Shown in pieces: positions 9,386 to 17,212 of a stretch of 64,000 nucleotides of DNA. The notes below the pieces were generated by a model. It worked only from the letters and a program-made list of their open reading frames with translations. It did no database searches and was not told the origin of the DNA. The translations under genes and the position numbers were made by a program. The stretch is from Micromonosporaceae bacterium KJ-029 (GTDB taxonomy: Bacteria > Actinomycetota > Actinomycetes > Mycobacteriales > Micromonosporaceae): the NCBI GenBank assembly GCA_005402585.1, contig BIFP01000067.1, forward strand, positions 248,001 through 312,000, given 5' to 3'. Position 1 is the first letter of the stretch, and each line of letters begins with the position of its first letter.

Positions 9386-10342
9386 GTGTCCACCTTCGAC
9401 GAGTACGCCGCGTTGGCCCGTCACCTGTCCACGCGGCAGCGCGCGGACGAGCAGGGCGCCGCCGCCGAGGCCGAACGCCGGCGCGACCTGGGCGCGGCCG
9501 TGGAGTACCTCGACCGGCGGCTCACCGCCCAGGGGCAGCGTCTCGACCAGCTGGGTCGGACGATCGGCGTCCCGCCACCCATGTCCGGCTCCTCGGCCCC
9601 ACCGGGCGTCCCGCCCGCATCCGGCCCGTCGGGCCCGCCGGTGTCGGCGCCACCGGCGCCGCCGGGCGTTCCGCCAGTGTCCGGGCCGCCCGCGCCGCCC
9701 GGTTCGCCGCCGAGCCGGTTCGGGCCGGGCGCACCCCTGTCCACGTCTGGAGCCTCGGGCAGTGGCCCGGGACCGGGGACGGTGGGGACCGGCGGCGCAG
9801 CCGCCGCGCCGGGGCTGGCGGGGGTCGGGGCGTACCCCGAGGTGGGTGTGGGGGAGTCGAGCCGGGCGTTGCCGGTGGCCGTGAGTCCGGCGGCGGCCGG
9901 GGTGCCAGCCCAGCGGGCCGGTGAGGTCGACCCGGCGACGGAGCTGGAGCTGGCGCGGCGCTGGGCCGACGAGGCCGACCGGCACGCGCAGCAGGCGGAG
10001 CTGCTCGCCCAGCGGCCGGCGCTGCTGCCGGGCTGGTCGCCGATGGCCCGGGCGGTCGCCGTCTACCTCGCCTGCGCCGGCGTCTCGGTGGTACTCATGC
10101 TGCTCCTGGGGCTCGCCTCCGACGTCGGCGTGGTCGGCTTCGGCACCCTGGTCGCCTGGATGTGCGCGGGCCTGCCCGCGGTGGCGCTGGTCGGCGGCTG
10201 GCTGGTGCTGGGCCGCTGGGGCCGGCCCGCCGCCGGCGCCGCCACCCCGCCCCGTTATCCGGTGCTGGGTTTCCTGCTCTGCTTCCTGGCCGTCCCGCTC
10301 GCCTACTGCGGCTACCTGCTGCTCGTCCGCACGCTGCGCTGA
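9386..10342 (+). CDS. Coiled-coil/proline-rich protein with C-terminal membrane helices
   Basis: 318 residues from GTG (VSTFDEYAALARHL), two bases after the ATPase stop. It has three parts: an N-terminal helical segment rich in Arg/Glu/Ala (about residues 1-55), a long Pro/Gly/Ser/Ala-rich low-complexity linker (about 60-170), then a short helix (ELARRWADEADRHAQQAELL) followed by three hydrophobic stretches in the last ~110 residues (YLACAGVSVVLMLLLGLA, a segment around CAGLPAVALVGGWLVLG, and FLLCFLAVPLAYCGYLLL). This suggests a membrane anchor displaying a cytoplasmic coiled coil. Family not recognised; the position suggests it anchors or partners the ATPase. Confidence 0.75.
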   Translation: MSTFDEYAALARHLSTRQRADEQGAAAEAERRRDLGAAVEYLDRRLTAQGQRLDQLGRTIGVPPPMSGSSAPPGVPPASGPSGPPVSAPPAPPGVPPVSGPPAPPGSPPSRFGPGAPLSTSGASGSGPGPGTVGTGGAAAAPGLAGVGAYPEVGVGESSRALPVAVSPAAAGVPAQRAGEVDPATELELARRWADEADRHAQQAELLAQRPALLPGWSPMARAVAVYLACAGVSVVLMLLLGLASDVGVVGFGTLVAWMCAGLPAVALVGGWLVLGRWGRPAAGAATPPRYPVLGFLLCFLAVPLAYCGYLLLVRTLR

Positions 10343-10472
10343 GCTGGCCGGACCCGATCCGGCATCGAGCACGACGTTCAGCCCCATCAGGACACTTCCG
10401 CACCAGGGTCCCCGCCTCGTACGCTCCCCAGTGGTCACTGCTCGTGCCAGTGGGGCAACGATGGGAGGGCGT

Positions 10473-10736
10473 GTGAGCGCAGCGGAGATGATCGCCAGGC
10501 TGGCGGCAGCCGCGCAGAAGCTGGACGAGGCGAAGGCGAAGTCGGCCGCCGCTGCCCAGGACGCGGCCGAGGCGCGGCAGCTCGTCGCGGGCGCGTTGCA
10601 GGGTGTCGCCGCCGGGCCGCTGATCAGCATGATCGACTCGTACCGGCAGGCGCTCGCGCAGGCCGCCCAGGGCGGTGAGCCCGCCAAGCAGCACGTCCAG
10701 GAGACGATCGCCAAGGTCCGCGCACTGGGAAACTGA
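10473..10736 (+). CDS. Small all-helical protein (87 aa), WXG100-sized
   Basis: GTG start with GGGAGG just upstream; an in-frame ATG at 10461 would add four residues. The 87 residues consist of two Ala/Lys/Glu/Gln-rich amphipathic helices flanking a short central GVAAGPL turn, the size and shape of WXG100/ESX helical hairpins, but there is no WXG motif and no tryptophan. It follows the ATPase and its membrane partner in the same direction, so it may be a substrate or adaptor of that machine. Family not recognised with certainty. Confidence 0.65.
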   Translation: MSAAEMIARLAAAAQKLDEAKAKSAAAAQDAAEARQLVAGALQGVAAGPLISMIDSYRQALAQAAQGGEPAKQHVQETIAKVRALGN

Positions 10737-10805
10737 CCATGGGCGGTGGGCAGATCACGAGGGCGGGTGGCGGTTCGGCCATCTGGACAAGACGGAGGCG
10801 GCTGG

Positions 10806-11234
10806 GTGGGTGACGTGACGCGTGACGGCGGCGTGCTGGACGGGTTCCGCGTCGGGTATGTACCGGACGGCGTGGGCGACGAGGTGTCGGACTTCGCCAC
10901 GGAGTGGGAGGACATCCACTTCGCCAGCCGGTTCTGGGAGCGCCAGACACCCGACGGCTACCGGGCGGACCTGCGGGTCCACGTGCTGCGCGGAGAGCGG
11001 CTGACCGACCTCGAAGCCCTGCGGACCTTCCTCGCCGACTATCACGAGCGGGACCCCGACGGGTGGCGGCTGACCGAGTTTCAGCACGAGGACGGCCCGG
11101 GTCTGATGGATGATGCGCAGGCGTTCTGGTCGGCCGAGCCGGGCGTCGCCGTGAACGTCCTGGTCGACCCGGAGCAGGTTGACCGGGAGGAGTTGCTCGC
11201 CGTCGCGCGTGCCATCGCGGCGCGGCGCGGGTGA
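10806..11234 (+). CDS. Hypothetical acidic protein (142 aa)
   Basis: GTG start chosen because GGAGG lies 7 bases upstream (10794-10798). The product is acidic and Trp/Asp/Glu-rich (FATEWEDIHFASRFWERQ, DDAQAFWSAEPGVAV), ends in a helix VAVNVLVDPEQVDREELLAVA, and has no signal peptide or membrane segment. It is the fourth co-directional gene behind the FtsK-like ATPase. I do not recognise the family; the fold looks alpha/beta and cytoplasmic. Confidence 0.65.
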   Translation: MGDVTRDGGVLDGFRVGYVPDGVGDEVSDFATEWEDIHFASRFWERQTPDGYRADLRVHVLRGERLTDLEALRTFLADYHERDPDGWRLTEFQHEDGPGLMDDAQAFWSAEPGVAVNVLVDPEQVDREELLAVARAIAARRG

Positions 11235-11412
11235 GCCGGATCCGGCGCAAACAAAGCGGGACGGCGCCATATCGTGTCACCGGCGAGCCCGCCACGCCGA
11301 CCGCAGCGGGACGGGGTTGCGGGCGGGCGGTCGACGCGGTACGCCATGCTTGCGCAGATCTGCCGATGGCTCCGGGTGCCGACCCGGCGGCGGACTGAGA
11401 GTCGAGGATGGA

Positions 11413-12219
11413 ATGGAATTCTTGACCAGCCCCGAGCTGTGGATCGCGTTCGCGACCCTGCTCCTGCTGGAGATCGTGCTGGGCATCGACAACGTCGTGT
11501 TCATCTCGATCCTGTCCGGCCGGCTGCCTGAGCATCAGCAGGCCCGCGCCCGGACGATCGGCATCTCGCTCGCCCTGATCACCCGCCTGCTCCTGCTCGC
11601 GTCGCTGTCCTGGATCATCGGCCTGACCGCGCCGTTGTTCACCGTGGCCGGCCAGGAGATCTCCGGGCGGGACCTGATCCTGCTGCTCGGCGGGTTGTTC
11701 CTGGTCGGCAAGGCGACGTACGAGATCCACGAGCACCTGGAGGGTTCCGACCACGCCCGGTCGGGCAAGGCCGTCTCGTTCGGCGTGGTCATCGCGCAGA
11801 TCCTCGTGTTGGACGTGGTCTTCTCGCTCGACTCGGTGATCACCGCGGTCGGCATGGTCGACGAACTCGCCATCATGGTGGCCGCCGTGGTCATCGCGAT
11901 GATCATCATGCTGGTCTCCGCCGCCGCGGTCAGCAACTTCGTCAACCAGCACCCGACGGTCAAGATGCTGGCCCTGTCGTTCCTGCTGATCATCGGCGCG
12001 AGCCTGATCGCGGAGAGCTTCGACCAGCACATCCCGAAGGGTTACGTGTACGGTCCGATCGCTTTCTCGATCTTCGTGGAGTTCCTCAACCTGCGGGTAC
12101 GGGCGCGGCAGCGGCGCCAGCAGGAGGCGCTGCCGGTGCAGTTGCACCCGACGTACGTGAAGAGCGGTCCGGCGCGGCCCGAGCCCGAGCCGGAGCCGGA
12201 GGCGACGCCGGCCGGCTGA
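11413..12219 (+). CDS. TerC family integral membrane protein (copy 1)
   Basis: 268 residues from ATG (MEFLTSPELWIAF). The motifs LEIVLGIDNVVFISIL and LDVVFSLDSVITAVG, with conserved acidic residues inside membrane helices, are diagnostic of the TerC/Alx family; seven or so membrane helices are visible. TerC/Alx proteins are linked to metal (manganese) efflux and metal loading of secreted proteins. The C-terminal tail is charged (EPEPEPEA). A second, more distant TerC gene at 54739 is preceded by a manganese riboswitch; this one shows no such element upstream. A terminator follows at 12235. Confidence 0.93.
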   Translation: MEFLTSPELWIAFATLLLLEIVLGIDNVVFISILSGRLPEHQQARARTIGISLALITRLLLLASLSWIIGLTAPLFTVAGQEISGRDLILLLGGLFLVGKATYEIHEHLEGSDHARSGKAVSFGVVIAQILVLDVVFSLDSVITAVGMVDELAIMVAAVVIAMIIMLVSAAAVSNFVNQHPTVKMLALSFLLIIGASLIAESFDQHIPKGYVYGPIAFSIFVEFLNLRVRARQRRQQEALPVQLHPTYVKSGPARPEPEPEPEATPAG

Positions 12220-12234
12220 CGCCGCGCGGTCCTC

Positions 12235-12271
12235 GACGCCGCACGCGCCCTGCCCGGGTGCGTGCGGCGTC
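12235..12271 (+). terminator. Hairpin terminator after terC copy 1
   Basis: A perfect 12-bp stem (GACGCCGCACGC with GCGTGCGGCGTC), extended inward by four further pairs including a G-T, begins 16 bases after the stop. The following TGTCGTCT is only mildly T-rich, as usual in actinomycetes. Confidence 0.75.
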
Positions 12272-12445
12272 TGTCGTCTATGGACGAATCGGGTGGGATC
12301 CCAAGATGCCTGGTGGGGCAACTGCTACCCGCGCGTAACTTTTCATTGACGTTTCTAGATTGTGACGGGCATCATCAATTCACGGTCGATCGGACACCCA
12401 CCGCCTCCACCCGGCAACCCCGGGATCCCCTTGGGAGGTGCAGCG

Positions 12446-13273
12446 ATGCTGCTCCGAAAGGCTGCCCCCGTCCTCGCCCTCACCCTCACCGCCGTCCTGT
12501 TCGCTCCAACCGCCGCCGCTCCGGCCTCCGCTGCCCCGGCCACCACCAAGGCCAGCGCCGTCCCGGCCACCGCCGAGGCCGCCGCAAGCGACGACGGCCT
12601 GCGGGCCCTCGCCAACGCCAACCCGGTCATCGTCGTCGGCGGGCTCAGCGGCTTCGCCGCGGCGTACGAGCCGCTCGCCGCCCGGCTGCGCGCCGACGGC
12701 TACCGGGTCTGGATCTACGAGCTGCCGAACCTGGGGCTCGGCGACATAGTCGCCTCCGCCGGCGCCCTGCGTGGCTTCGTCGGGCAGGTCCGTTCCGCCA
12801 CCGGCGCGGCCAAGATCGATGTGGTCGCCCATTCCGAGGGCGGCCTGGTATCCCGCTACTACATCAAGAACCTCGGCGGTGGAGACGCCGTCGGGCGCTA
12901 TGTCAGCCTGGGCACTCCGCAGTACGGCACGTACGTCGCCAACATCGTGACGTTCCTCGGACTGGGCAGCTGCGCCGGCATCGTCGCCTGCCAGCAGATG
13001 ACGATCGGCTCGTCGTTCCTCGCCGCGCTCAACGCCGGCGACGACACCCCGGGACAGGTGCGCTGGACCACCGTACGCACCTGGCAGGACGAACTGGTCC
13101 GGCCGGTCGACAACGCGACGCTGGCCGACGGGGCGACCAACGTGCTGATCCAGTCCCGGTGCCCGCTGCGGGTCGTCGGGCACCTCGGCCTGGTGCTCGA
13201 CGGCACCACGTACACGGTGATCCGGCAGGCGTTGCGGGACGCGACGATCAACCCCAACTGCTTCGCCCTCTAA
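12446..13273 (+). CDS. Secreted lipase/esterase, alpha/beta hydrolase (lipase class 2 type)
   Basis: 275 residues from ATG with GGGAGG 10 bases upstream. A Sec signal peptide is clear (MLLRKAAPVLALTLTAVLF, ending near ASA, about residues 1-33). The mature part has the lipase pattern: NPVIVVGGLSGFAAAYEPL, where the oxyanion loop is expected, the nucleophile elbow VVAHSEGGLVSRYY (A-H-S-E-G, Ala replacing the first Gly as in some Bacillus lipases), a late Asp (RPVDNATLADG) and the catalytic His in VVGHLGLV. Two cysteine pairs are plausible (CAGIVAC, CPLRV/NC). Probably an exported triacylglycerol or ester hydrolase acting outside the cell. It stands alone. Confidence 0.88.
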   Translation: MLLRKAAPVLALTLTAVLFAPTAAAPASAAPATTKASAVPATAEAAASDDGLRALANANPVIVVGGLSGFAAAYEPLAARLRADGYRVWIYELPNLGLGDIVASAGALRGFVGQVRSATGAAKIDVVAHSEGGLVSRYYIKNLGGGDAVGRYVSLGTPQYGTYVANIVTFLGLGSCAGIVACQQMTIGSSFLAALNAGDDTPGQVRWTTVRTWQDELVRPVDNATLADGATNVLIQSRCPLRVVGHLGLVLDGTTYTVIRQALRDATINPNCFAL

Positions 13274-13753
13274 GGCTTGTGTCGAGGTCACAGCCCGGCT
13301 GCGCCGGCCCAGGTGACGGGCAGCGTTGGAGGTCGGTCCGCCGCCTGGGCCTCGCCCCGAGTTGCCCCGGGACTTCGACACGCCCTTACGCCCCTGCCTC
13401 GGTAGGGGCGTAAGGGGCCGAGTGCGGGTACGTCGCAGGCGACTCTTCCGGCCACAATTGCAGTGAGCGTCCGAAACGGCGGTGCGGGTGAAAGCGCCGC
13501 GGCGCCGCCATCAGAACATCCACGATGTGGCTAATGTCCGCGGTGAGGCATCGCGGTCCTCTCCTCTGCCACCGAAGATGGTCAACCGTCGGTGCTTCAC
13601 CGTGTTCGGCGGTCGAACACTCATCCACACCGACCCCATCCGGCGCGACTCAGCAATCCGAGGGTCGAGGCGCTGCCGTCCATACGTTGACAAGCATCAT
13701 TGGCCATGGCAGGCTTCGATCAAGCCGTTGTCTAAACAGGACGGGGAAGGCAA
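13274..13753. other. 480-base non-coding interval at the left edge of the low-GC island
   Basis: No frame here has convincing coding character. It contains the strong hairpin at 13383-13416. From about 13440 onward base composition falls visibly compared with the flanking ~72% GC. A TTGACA hexamer at 13687-13692 has no convincing -10 partner at 16-19 bases. The next start codon (13754) has a good ribosome site. Confidence 0.6.
13383..13416. terminator. Strong hairpin, probable lipase terminator
   Basis: Perfect 13-bp stem CCCTTACGCCCCT / AGGGGCGTAAGGG around an 8-base loop, 110 bases after the lipase stop. No T-run follows. It separates the lipase from the island genes and could work in either direction. 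Confidence 0.7.
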
Positions 13754-14287
13754 ATGGCCCATAATCGACGACTGTCCAGACGCTCAGTGATTTCCGGGTC
13801 GGCAGCTGCGGCGGCGGGTGTCGCCGGTGCCGCGATGGTAGGTGTAGACGCCGCCGGGGCCGCGCCTCGGCTGCAGCCCTCCGGTCGAGCTCACACTGCG
13901 AGGGTCATCAGGAGTTTCGGCGATACCGCCGAGGTGGAGGTGCTCTCCGTCGGCGGTGCGATTCTGTCCACGCAGGTGGCGCCGGTCTCAGGGTTCCCGG
14001 ACGGGTGGCAACTCCGGCCCGGTGACCGGGTGATTCTGACCGGTGTGCTAGACGGAGCCAGCCCGTTGACCATCATGCCCTTGGTGGAGTCGGTCCGAGG
14101 CCGTGTCGAGCAGGGCGCGGGACGCGTCGCCCGGATCGGTGGCCAGGAACTCAAGCTGCGTCCGGGTGCGGTGGTCCAGCGAAGCGCAGTGACCGAGGAG
14201 TCCATCGCCTTCTATGTCGCGAACGATGTTGATGACGCGTTGTCGTGCGTCAGCATCAAGCCGGTTTCCGCATTCGCGAACCCGTAG
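13754..14287 (+). CDS. Twin-arginine secreted protein of unknown function, first gene of MauA-like cluster
   Basis: 177 residues; ATG preceded by GGGGAAGG. The N-terminus has a Tat-type signal (RRLSRRSVISG, then a long Ala/Gly/Val stretch ending near GAA at residue ~37). The mature ~140 residues are beta-rich (VIRSFGDTAEVEVLSVGGAIL, PGDRVILTGVL, GGQELKLRPGAVVQRS), consistent with a small beta-barrel or OB-like fold, with one cysteine near the C-terminus. No family recognised. It lies 35 bases before the MauA-like gene, and both carry twin-arginine leaders, so they are probably exported folded and may act together. Confidence 0.72.
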   Translation: MAHNRRLSRRSVISGSAAAAAGVAGAAMVGVDAAGAAPRLQPSGRAHTARVIRSFGDTAEVEVLSVGGAILSTQVAPVSGFPDGWQLRPGDRVILTGVLDGASPLTIMPLVESVRGRVEQGAGRVARIGGQELKLRPGAVVQRSAVTEESIAFYVANDVDDALSCVSIKPVSAFANP

Positions 14288-14322
14288 GCCTCCTAGACCT
14301 TCTCACTGTGCGAGGAATTGCG

Positions 14323-14706
14323 ATGAACGAGCTGATCCCCCATGTTCAGAATCAGGAATCCAGCCGAGCGGCCGCTGAACCGGCAACTGCTGGTCGTCGG
14401 GGCTTCGTGAAGTACCTTGCCGTCGGAGGAACGGCGATCGTGTCCGGGCTGTCCAGCGTCCTCTCCACCGCCACTCCCGCCTCCGCTGACCCTCTCGGAT
14501 CGCCGTGTTGCTCACTTGCTAGTAGCAGACAGTGTTCCGGTACCTGCGAGAGATACTCCTGCCCCAGTGGCTGGTACAAGAAGATGTGGTACTGCATAGC
14601 AGGTACTCGTGTTATCGGGTGCGGGGAATGCCAATCCAGAAATTCCGACTGCTGGAATGGCGGCACATATAATTGCTCGATATGGTGGGACGATGCTCGC
14701 TGCTAA
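14323..14706 (+). CDS. Small Cys/Trp-rich Tat protein resembling methylamine dehydrogenase light chain
   Basis: 127 residues from ATG with CGAGGA 6 bases upstream. Residues 25-30 (RRGFVK) start a Tat-like leader cleaved near TPASA; the mature ~70 residues hold 11 cysteines and 5 tryptophans. Order and spacing recall MauA: CPSGWYKKMWYC resembles the MauA CPPG...W..C region, GCGEC its C-P-C turn, and DCWNGGTYNCSIWW its WC-F-G...YHCTIS end. In MauA, two tryptophans in these regions form the TTQ cofactor and Cys residues form disulfides. The mature chain is shorter than MauA and no heavy chain gene is near. The next genes are MauE- and MauD-like, which in mau clusters are required to mature MauA. 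GC content is clearly lower than in flanking genes. Confidence 0.72.
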   Translation: MNELIPHVQNQESSRAAAEPATAGRRGFVKYLAVGGTAIVSGLSSVLSTATPASADPLGSPCCSLASSRQCSGTCERYSCPSGWYKKMWYCIAGTRVIGCGECQSRNSDCWNGGTYNCSIWWDDARC

Positions 14707-14727
14707 GGTGATGCGGCGGGGTTCGCG

Positions 14728-15309
14728 TTGATTCTTCTTTCCGCCACCGTCACCTGCGTCGTGGCGGCGGTGTTAATCGTCAGCGGCGTGGAGAAGCTTC
14801 GTACCCGTGAAGCCTTCTCCACGACGTTACATAATCTCATGCTGCCGGCCGGTGTCGTACCACCGCTGCTGTTCTTGGTCCCAGCGGCCGAACTCGCCAC
14901 AGCGCTCGGTCTTATGTTGGCGCCCGAGGCGATGTGGCCTCCAGTCGGCGTCGCTATTCTCGGCACGGCCTTCGCCGCCGCCGGCCTGCTGAGCCTGCGC
15001 CTCGACCAGCCCGTTGTCTGCTCGTGCTTTGGTGCGGCGACCGACGGAGTTCTCGGTTGGAAGCAGATCCGCCTGCTTCCAGCGTGGCTGGCCACGGCGA
15101 TCCTGGTCAACCAGGCTCCGGCGCCATGGTCGATCTCACAAGGCTTCCAGCTGTTGGCCCTAGTCGTCGTCGGCTCCTGTGCGCCGTACGCGGTAAAGGT
15201 GGTCCGGTCCTGGCACCATGATGCGGCCCATCGCCGGGCGGTCGAGGAGGCCTCGGGGACACGCGCAGACATCGTTGTGGGTCTTCACGCGATTGAGGGA
15301 AAGCGATGA
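14728..15309 (+). CDS. mauE: MauE/DoxX-like redox-associated membrane protein
   Basis: 193 residues from TTG, the only start before an in-frame stop at 14704. Four to five hydrophobic helices (SATVTCVVAAVLIVSGVEK, VVPPLLFLVPAAELATALG, VGVAILGTAFAAAGLLSL, a segment near residue 150) and the motif VCSCFGA match the MauE family, membrane proteins linked to disulfide formation in the MADH light chain. Two TTA leucine codons (14773-14775 and 14827-14829) stand out in such a GC-rich genome and would make translation depend on the rare bldA-type tRNA. The stop overlaps the start of the thioredoxin-like gene. It lies 21 bases after the MauA-like gene. Confidence 0.82.
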   Translation: MILLSATVTCVVAAVLIVSGVEKLRTREAFSTTLHNLMLPAGVVPPLLFLVPAAELATALGLMLAPEAMWPPVGVAILGTAFAAAGLLSLRLDQPVVCSCFGAATDGVLGWKQIRLLPAWLATAILVNQAPAPWSISQGFQLLALVVVGSCAPYAVKVVRSWHHDAAHRRAVEEASGTRADIVVGLHAIEGKR

Positions 15310-15866
15310 CGATAGCTCTGTCGATTGCCGTGGTGCTGCTGGGAACGCTACTCCTGCTGCTCCTCGGTTCTCAGGTCGAGATGTACCGAAGCATCGAGCA
15401 ACTACGGGAGTACGGCGGTCTGGTCGACCGACCGATACCACTCGACGTGCCGAGCGATCGGACACCGTCCAGCGTCGGCCTGCCGGCGGCGCTGGACACG
15501 GCGGTTCGGGGCGTGGTGCTGCTGCTGTCGGATCGGTGCGGCACGTGCCGTTCGCTCGCCGCTTCCCTGGACGGTAGGGTCAATCCCGACCTGTTCCTGG
15601 TTGTCGAGCCTGGCAAGGGCGCGAGCGGTGCCAGCGATCTGATGGTCAGCTATCAGTTGGACCCGGAGCGGACCGTGATCGATCGCGAGGGCGATATCGC
15701 CAGCGGTCTGGGGCTCAAGGTGACGCCAGCTGCCGTGGTCATCGAGAACGGGCGGATGACACGCGCCAGTTCCGTCCCGTCGAGTCGGCAGCTTGAGGTC
15801 ATTCTGTCCTCCGTGGGCGCCAAGGCCGGTTCCCTGCAGACGACGGTGGCGTCGGAGAGCGCATGA
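15306..15866 (+). CDS. Membrane-anchored thioredoxin-fold protein, MauD-like
   Basis: 186 residues, ATG overlapping the mauE stop (ATGA). An N-terminal helix (IALSIAVVLLGTLLLLLLG) anchors the protein; the rest faces outside. VLLLSDRCGTCRSLAASL carries a C-x-x-C at the thioredoxin position, comparable to the CPVC of MauD; VTPAAVVIENGRM supplies the cis-proline. Such proteins act in disulfide formation or isomerisation of the Cys-rich MauA. Coupling to the MauE gene on one side and to the downstream peptide on the other (ATGA at 15863) supports one operon. Confidence 0.8.
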   Translation: MTIALSIAVVLLGTLLLLLLGSQVEMYRSIEQLREYGGLVDRPIPLDVPSDRTPSSVGLPAALDTAVRGVVLLLSDRCGTCRSLAASLDGRVNPDLFLVVEPGKGASGASDLMVSYQLDPERTVIDREGDIASGLGLKVTPAAVVIENGRMTRASSVPSSRQLEVILSSVGAKAGSLQTTVASESA

Positions 15867-15946
15867 CGTCGTACTCCGACCTTGTCGTCCCGGTCATGCT
15901 GCTCCTCGCCACGACGGCCGGGTTCGCTCAACTGTTCAGCCCTTGA
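15863..15946 (+). CDS. 27-residue hydrophobic peptide, or 5' part of the next gene interrupted by TGA
   Basis: ATG overlaps the previous stop (ATGA). It encodes MTSYSDLVVPVMLLLATTAG followed by seven residues, ends in TGA at 15944-15946, and is in the same frame as the next ORF, whose GTG is only one codon further on. The peptide looks like the first membrane helix of a polytopic protein. Either a nonsense mutation split one gene, or this is a true small membrane peptide with translational coupling, or the TGA is an error or read through. Confidence 0.5.
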   Translation: MTSYSDLVVPVMLLLATTAGFAQLFSP

Positions 15947-15949
15947 GGC

Positions 15950-16618
15950 GTGTCCTTTGTGGGGATGCTACGCCCGTTGGCTGTCAGCGGCCCACACCCT
16001 CTGGGTCAGGGGGAGCATTCACTTGCCCAGCGTCTCCGCGGAGCTGGGATGCCGACCGCAGCACTGTGTGCCGGATTCCTGGTGTCGGCAACCCTGACCT
16101 TCGCCGTCGCGAGTTTCGTCGGATTGGCCCTCGGCGTGCACCTCCTGCCGGCGAAGGTGCGCCTGTTCGCGGCGCTGCTCTGCTGTGTTGCGCTGGTCGT
16201 GCTCGATGTTTGGGCGCTGCGCCGGCGCTCGATGTGCCCGGTCACGTTCCGGCGTCAGACGCCGAAGAACCTGGTCTTCCGCTATGGCGACACCCGGGGC
16301 GCGCTGATCTGGGGGCTGGACACCGGACTGGCCGTGACGACCTTCCGTGTCTCGGCCGTCACTTGGGCGCTGATCGGACTCGGACTGCTCAATGTGGCGC
16401 CGTGGTGGCAGGGCTTCGCGTACGGAGTGGGCTTCTGTCTGCCGATCGCGGTCGCCATCCTCTTGGTGCCACGTAGGCGAGACCATCAGGACGGCACGCC
16501 ACGTGAGCCGTACTGGATCTCGACGATGCTGAACCGGCGCCGTGGAATCGTGCAGGGTGCTGCGCTGTTGACCGCGATCGGCAGCTGTGCCGCTGTGGCG
16601 GTGGCCGTCGCCTCCTGA
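15950..16618 (+). CDS. Polytopic membrane protein, last gene of MauA-like cluster
   Basis: 222 residues from GTG (or ATG at 15965). After a polar N-terminal ~35 residues there are about five hydrophobic segments (AALCAGFLVSATLTFAVASF, LFAALLCCVALVVLDVWAL, AVTWALIGLGLLNVAPWW, FAYGVGFCLPIAVAILLV, GAALLTAIGSCAAVAVAVA). The loop SMCPVTFRRQTP has a lone Cys-Pro. In mau clusters a CcdA-type membrane protein (MauF) delivers reducing power; this protein sits where such a partner would be, but I cannot establish homology. Ribosome site upstream of the GTG is poor, supporting coupling to, or continuity with, the 27-codon frame just before it. Confidence 0.6.
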   Translation: MSFVGMLRPLAVSGPHPLGQGEHSLAQRLRGAGMPTAALCAGFLVSATLTFAVASFVGLALGVHLLPAKVRLFAALLCCVALVVLDVWALRRRSMCPVTFRRQTPKNLVFRYGDTRGALIWGLDTGLAVTTFRVSAVTWALIGLGLLNVAPWWQGFAYGVGFCLPIAVAILLVPRRRDHQDGTPREPYWISTMLNRRRGIVQGAALLTAIGSCAAVAVAVAS

Positions 16619-16846
16619 ACCGAGCGCGACATACTCTGCGGCAGCCGGGTCGATGAGTGCACTTCGGGATGCGCGGCGGACTGACGGTGTAGACCGCGGG
16701 CCCGTCCTGCTGGCGCAATCCGATGGCCTGACGGCAAGCCGGACCGGATTGGCCGAGCGCCCGGTACGCCCGGGCGGCTCGTGGGACGCTGGACGGTGCC
16801 GCCGCGTGCCGCCGCCCCGCGTCGGCGGGCCGCGGAAGGGAACGCC

Positions 16847-17212
16847 ATGACAGGAGAGCCACAGGTCGACTTCGCGCTCGACACGTACGAGTGCATCGTG
16901 CTCTATCCCGGCGCGGCCGGGCGGGCGCTGCCCGCCGAGACCATCCAGCGGTTGCAGGCCGAGCACGCCGAGCACATGACGGCGATGCAGCGGCGGGGGA
17001 TCATCCTGGTCGCCGGTGCGGTGGACGGCCAGGCTCGGGAGCCGGACCCGCCGCTCGGGTTCGGTCTGGCCCGTACCGGCTCGGTCGACGACATCCGCAG
17101 CGTGATGGAGGCCGATCCGGCGGTGCAGGCCGGGCTCTACCGGGTGGACGTGATGACCTTCCTCTGCCCGGCCGGTTCGCTGGAGTTCCCGCTGGCCAAG
17201 ACCGAGAGCTGA
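16847..17212 (+). CDS. YCII-related (YciI-like) protein
   Basis: 121 residues from ATG with CGGAAGGGAA upstream. The pattern YECIVLYPGAAG...IQRLQAEHAEHMTAMQRRGIILVAGAVDGQ and the end DPAVQAGLYRVDVMTFLCPAG match the YCII ferredoxin-like fold, which in other proteins has a His-Asp pair suggesting enzymatic activity. His residues in EHAEHM are present. Substrate unknown. It lies alone before pyk; composition is again typical of the chromosome, so the island ends near 16650. Confidence 0.82.
   Translation: MTGEPQVDFALDTYECIVLYPGAAGRALPAETIQRLQAEHAEHMTAMQRRGIILVAGAVDGQAREPDPPLGFGLARTGSVDDIRSVMEADPAVQAGLYRVDVMTFLCPAGSLEFPLAKTES

Noticed and set aside
11235..11412. Possible manganese riboswitch before TerC copy 1
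   Set aside because: The GGGGAGTA and GAAGAGA core motifs are absent.
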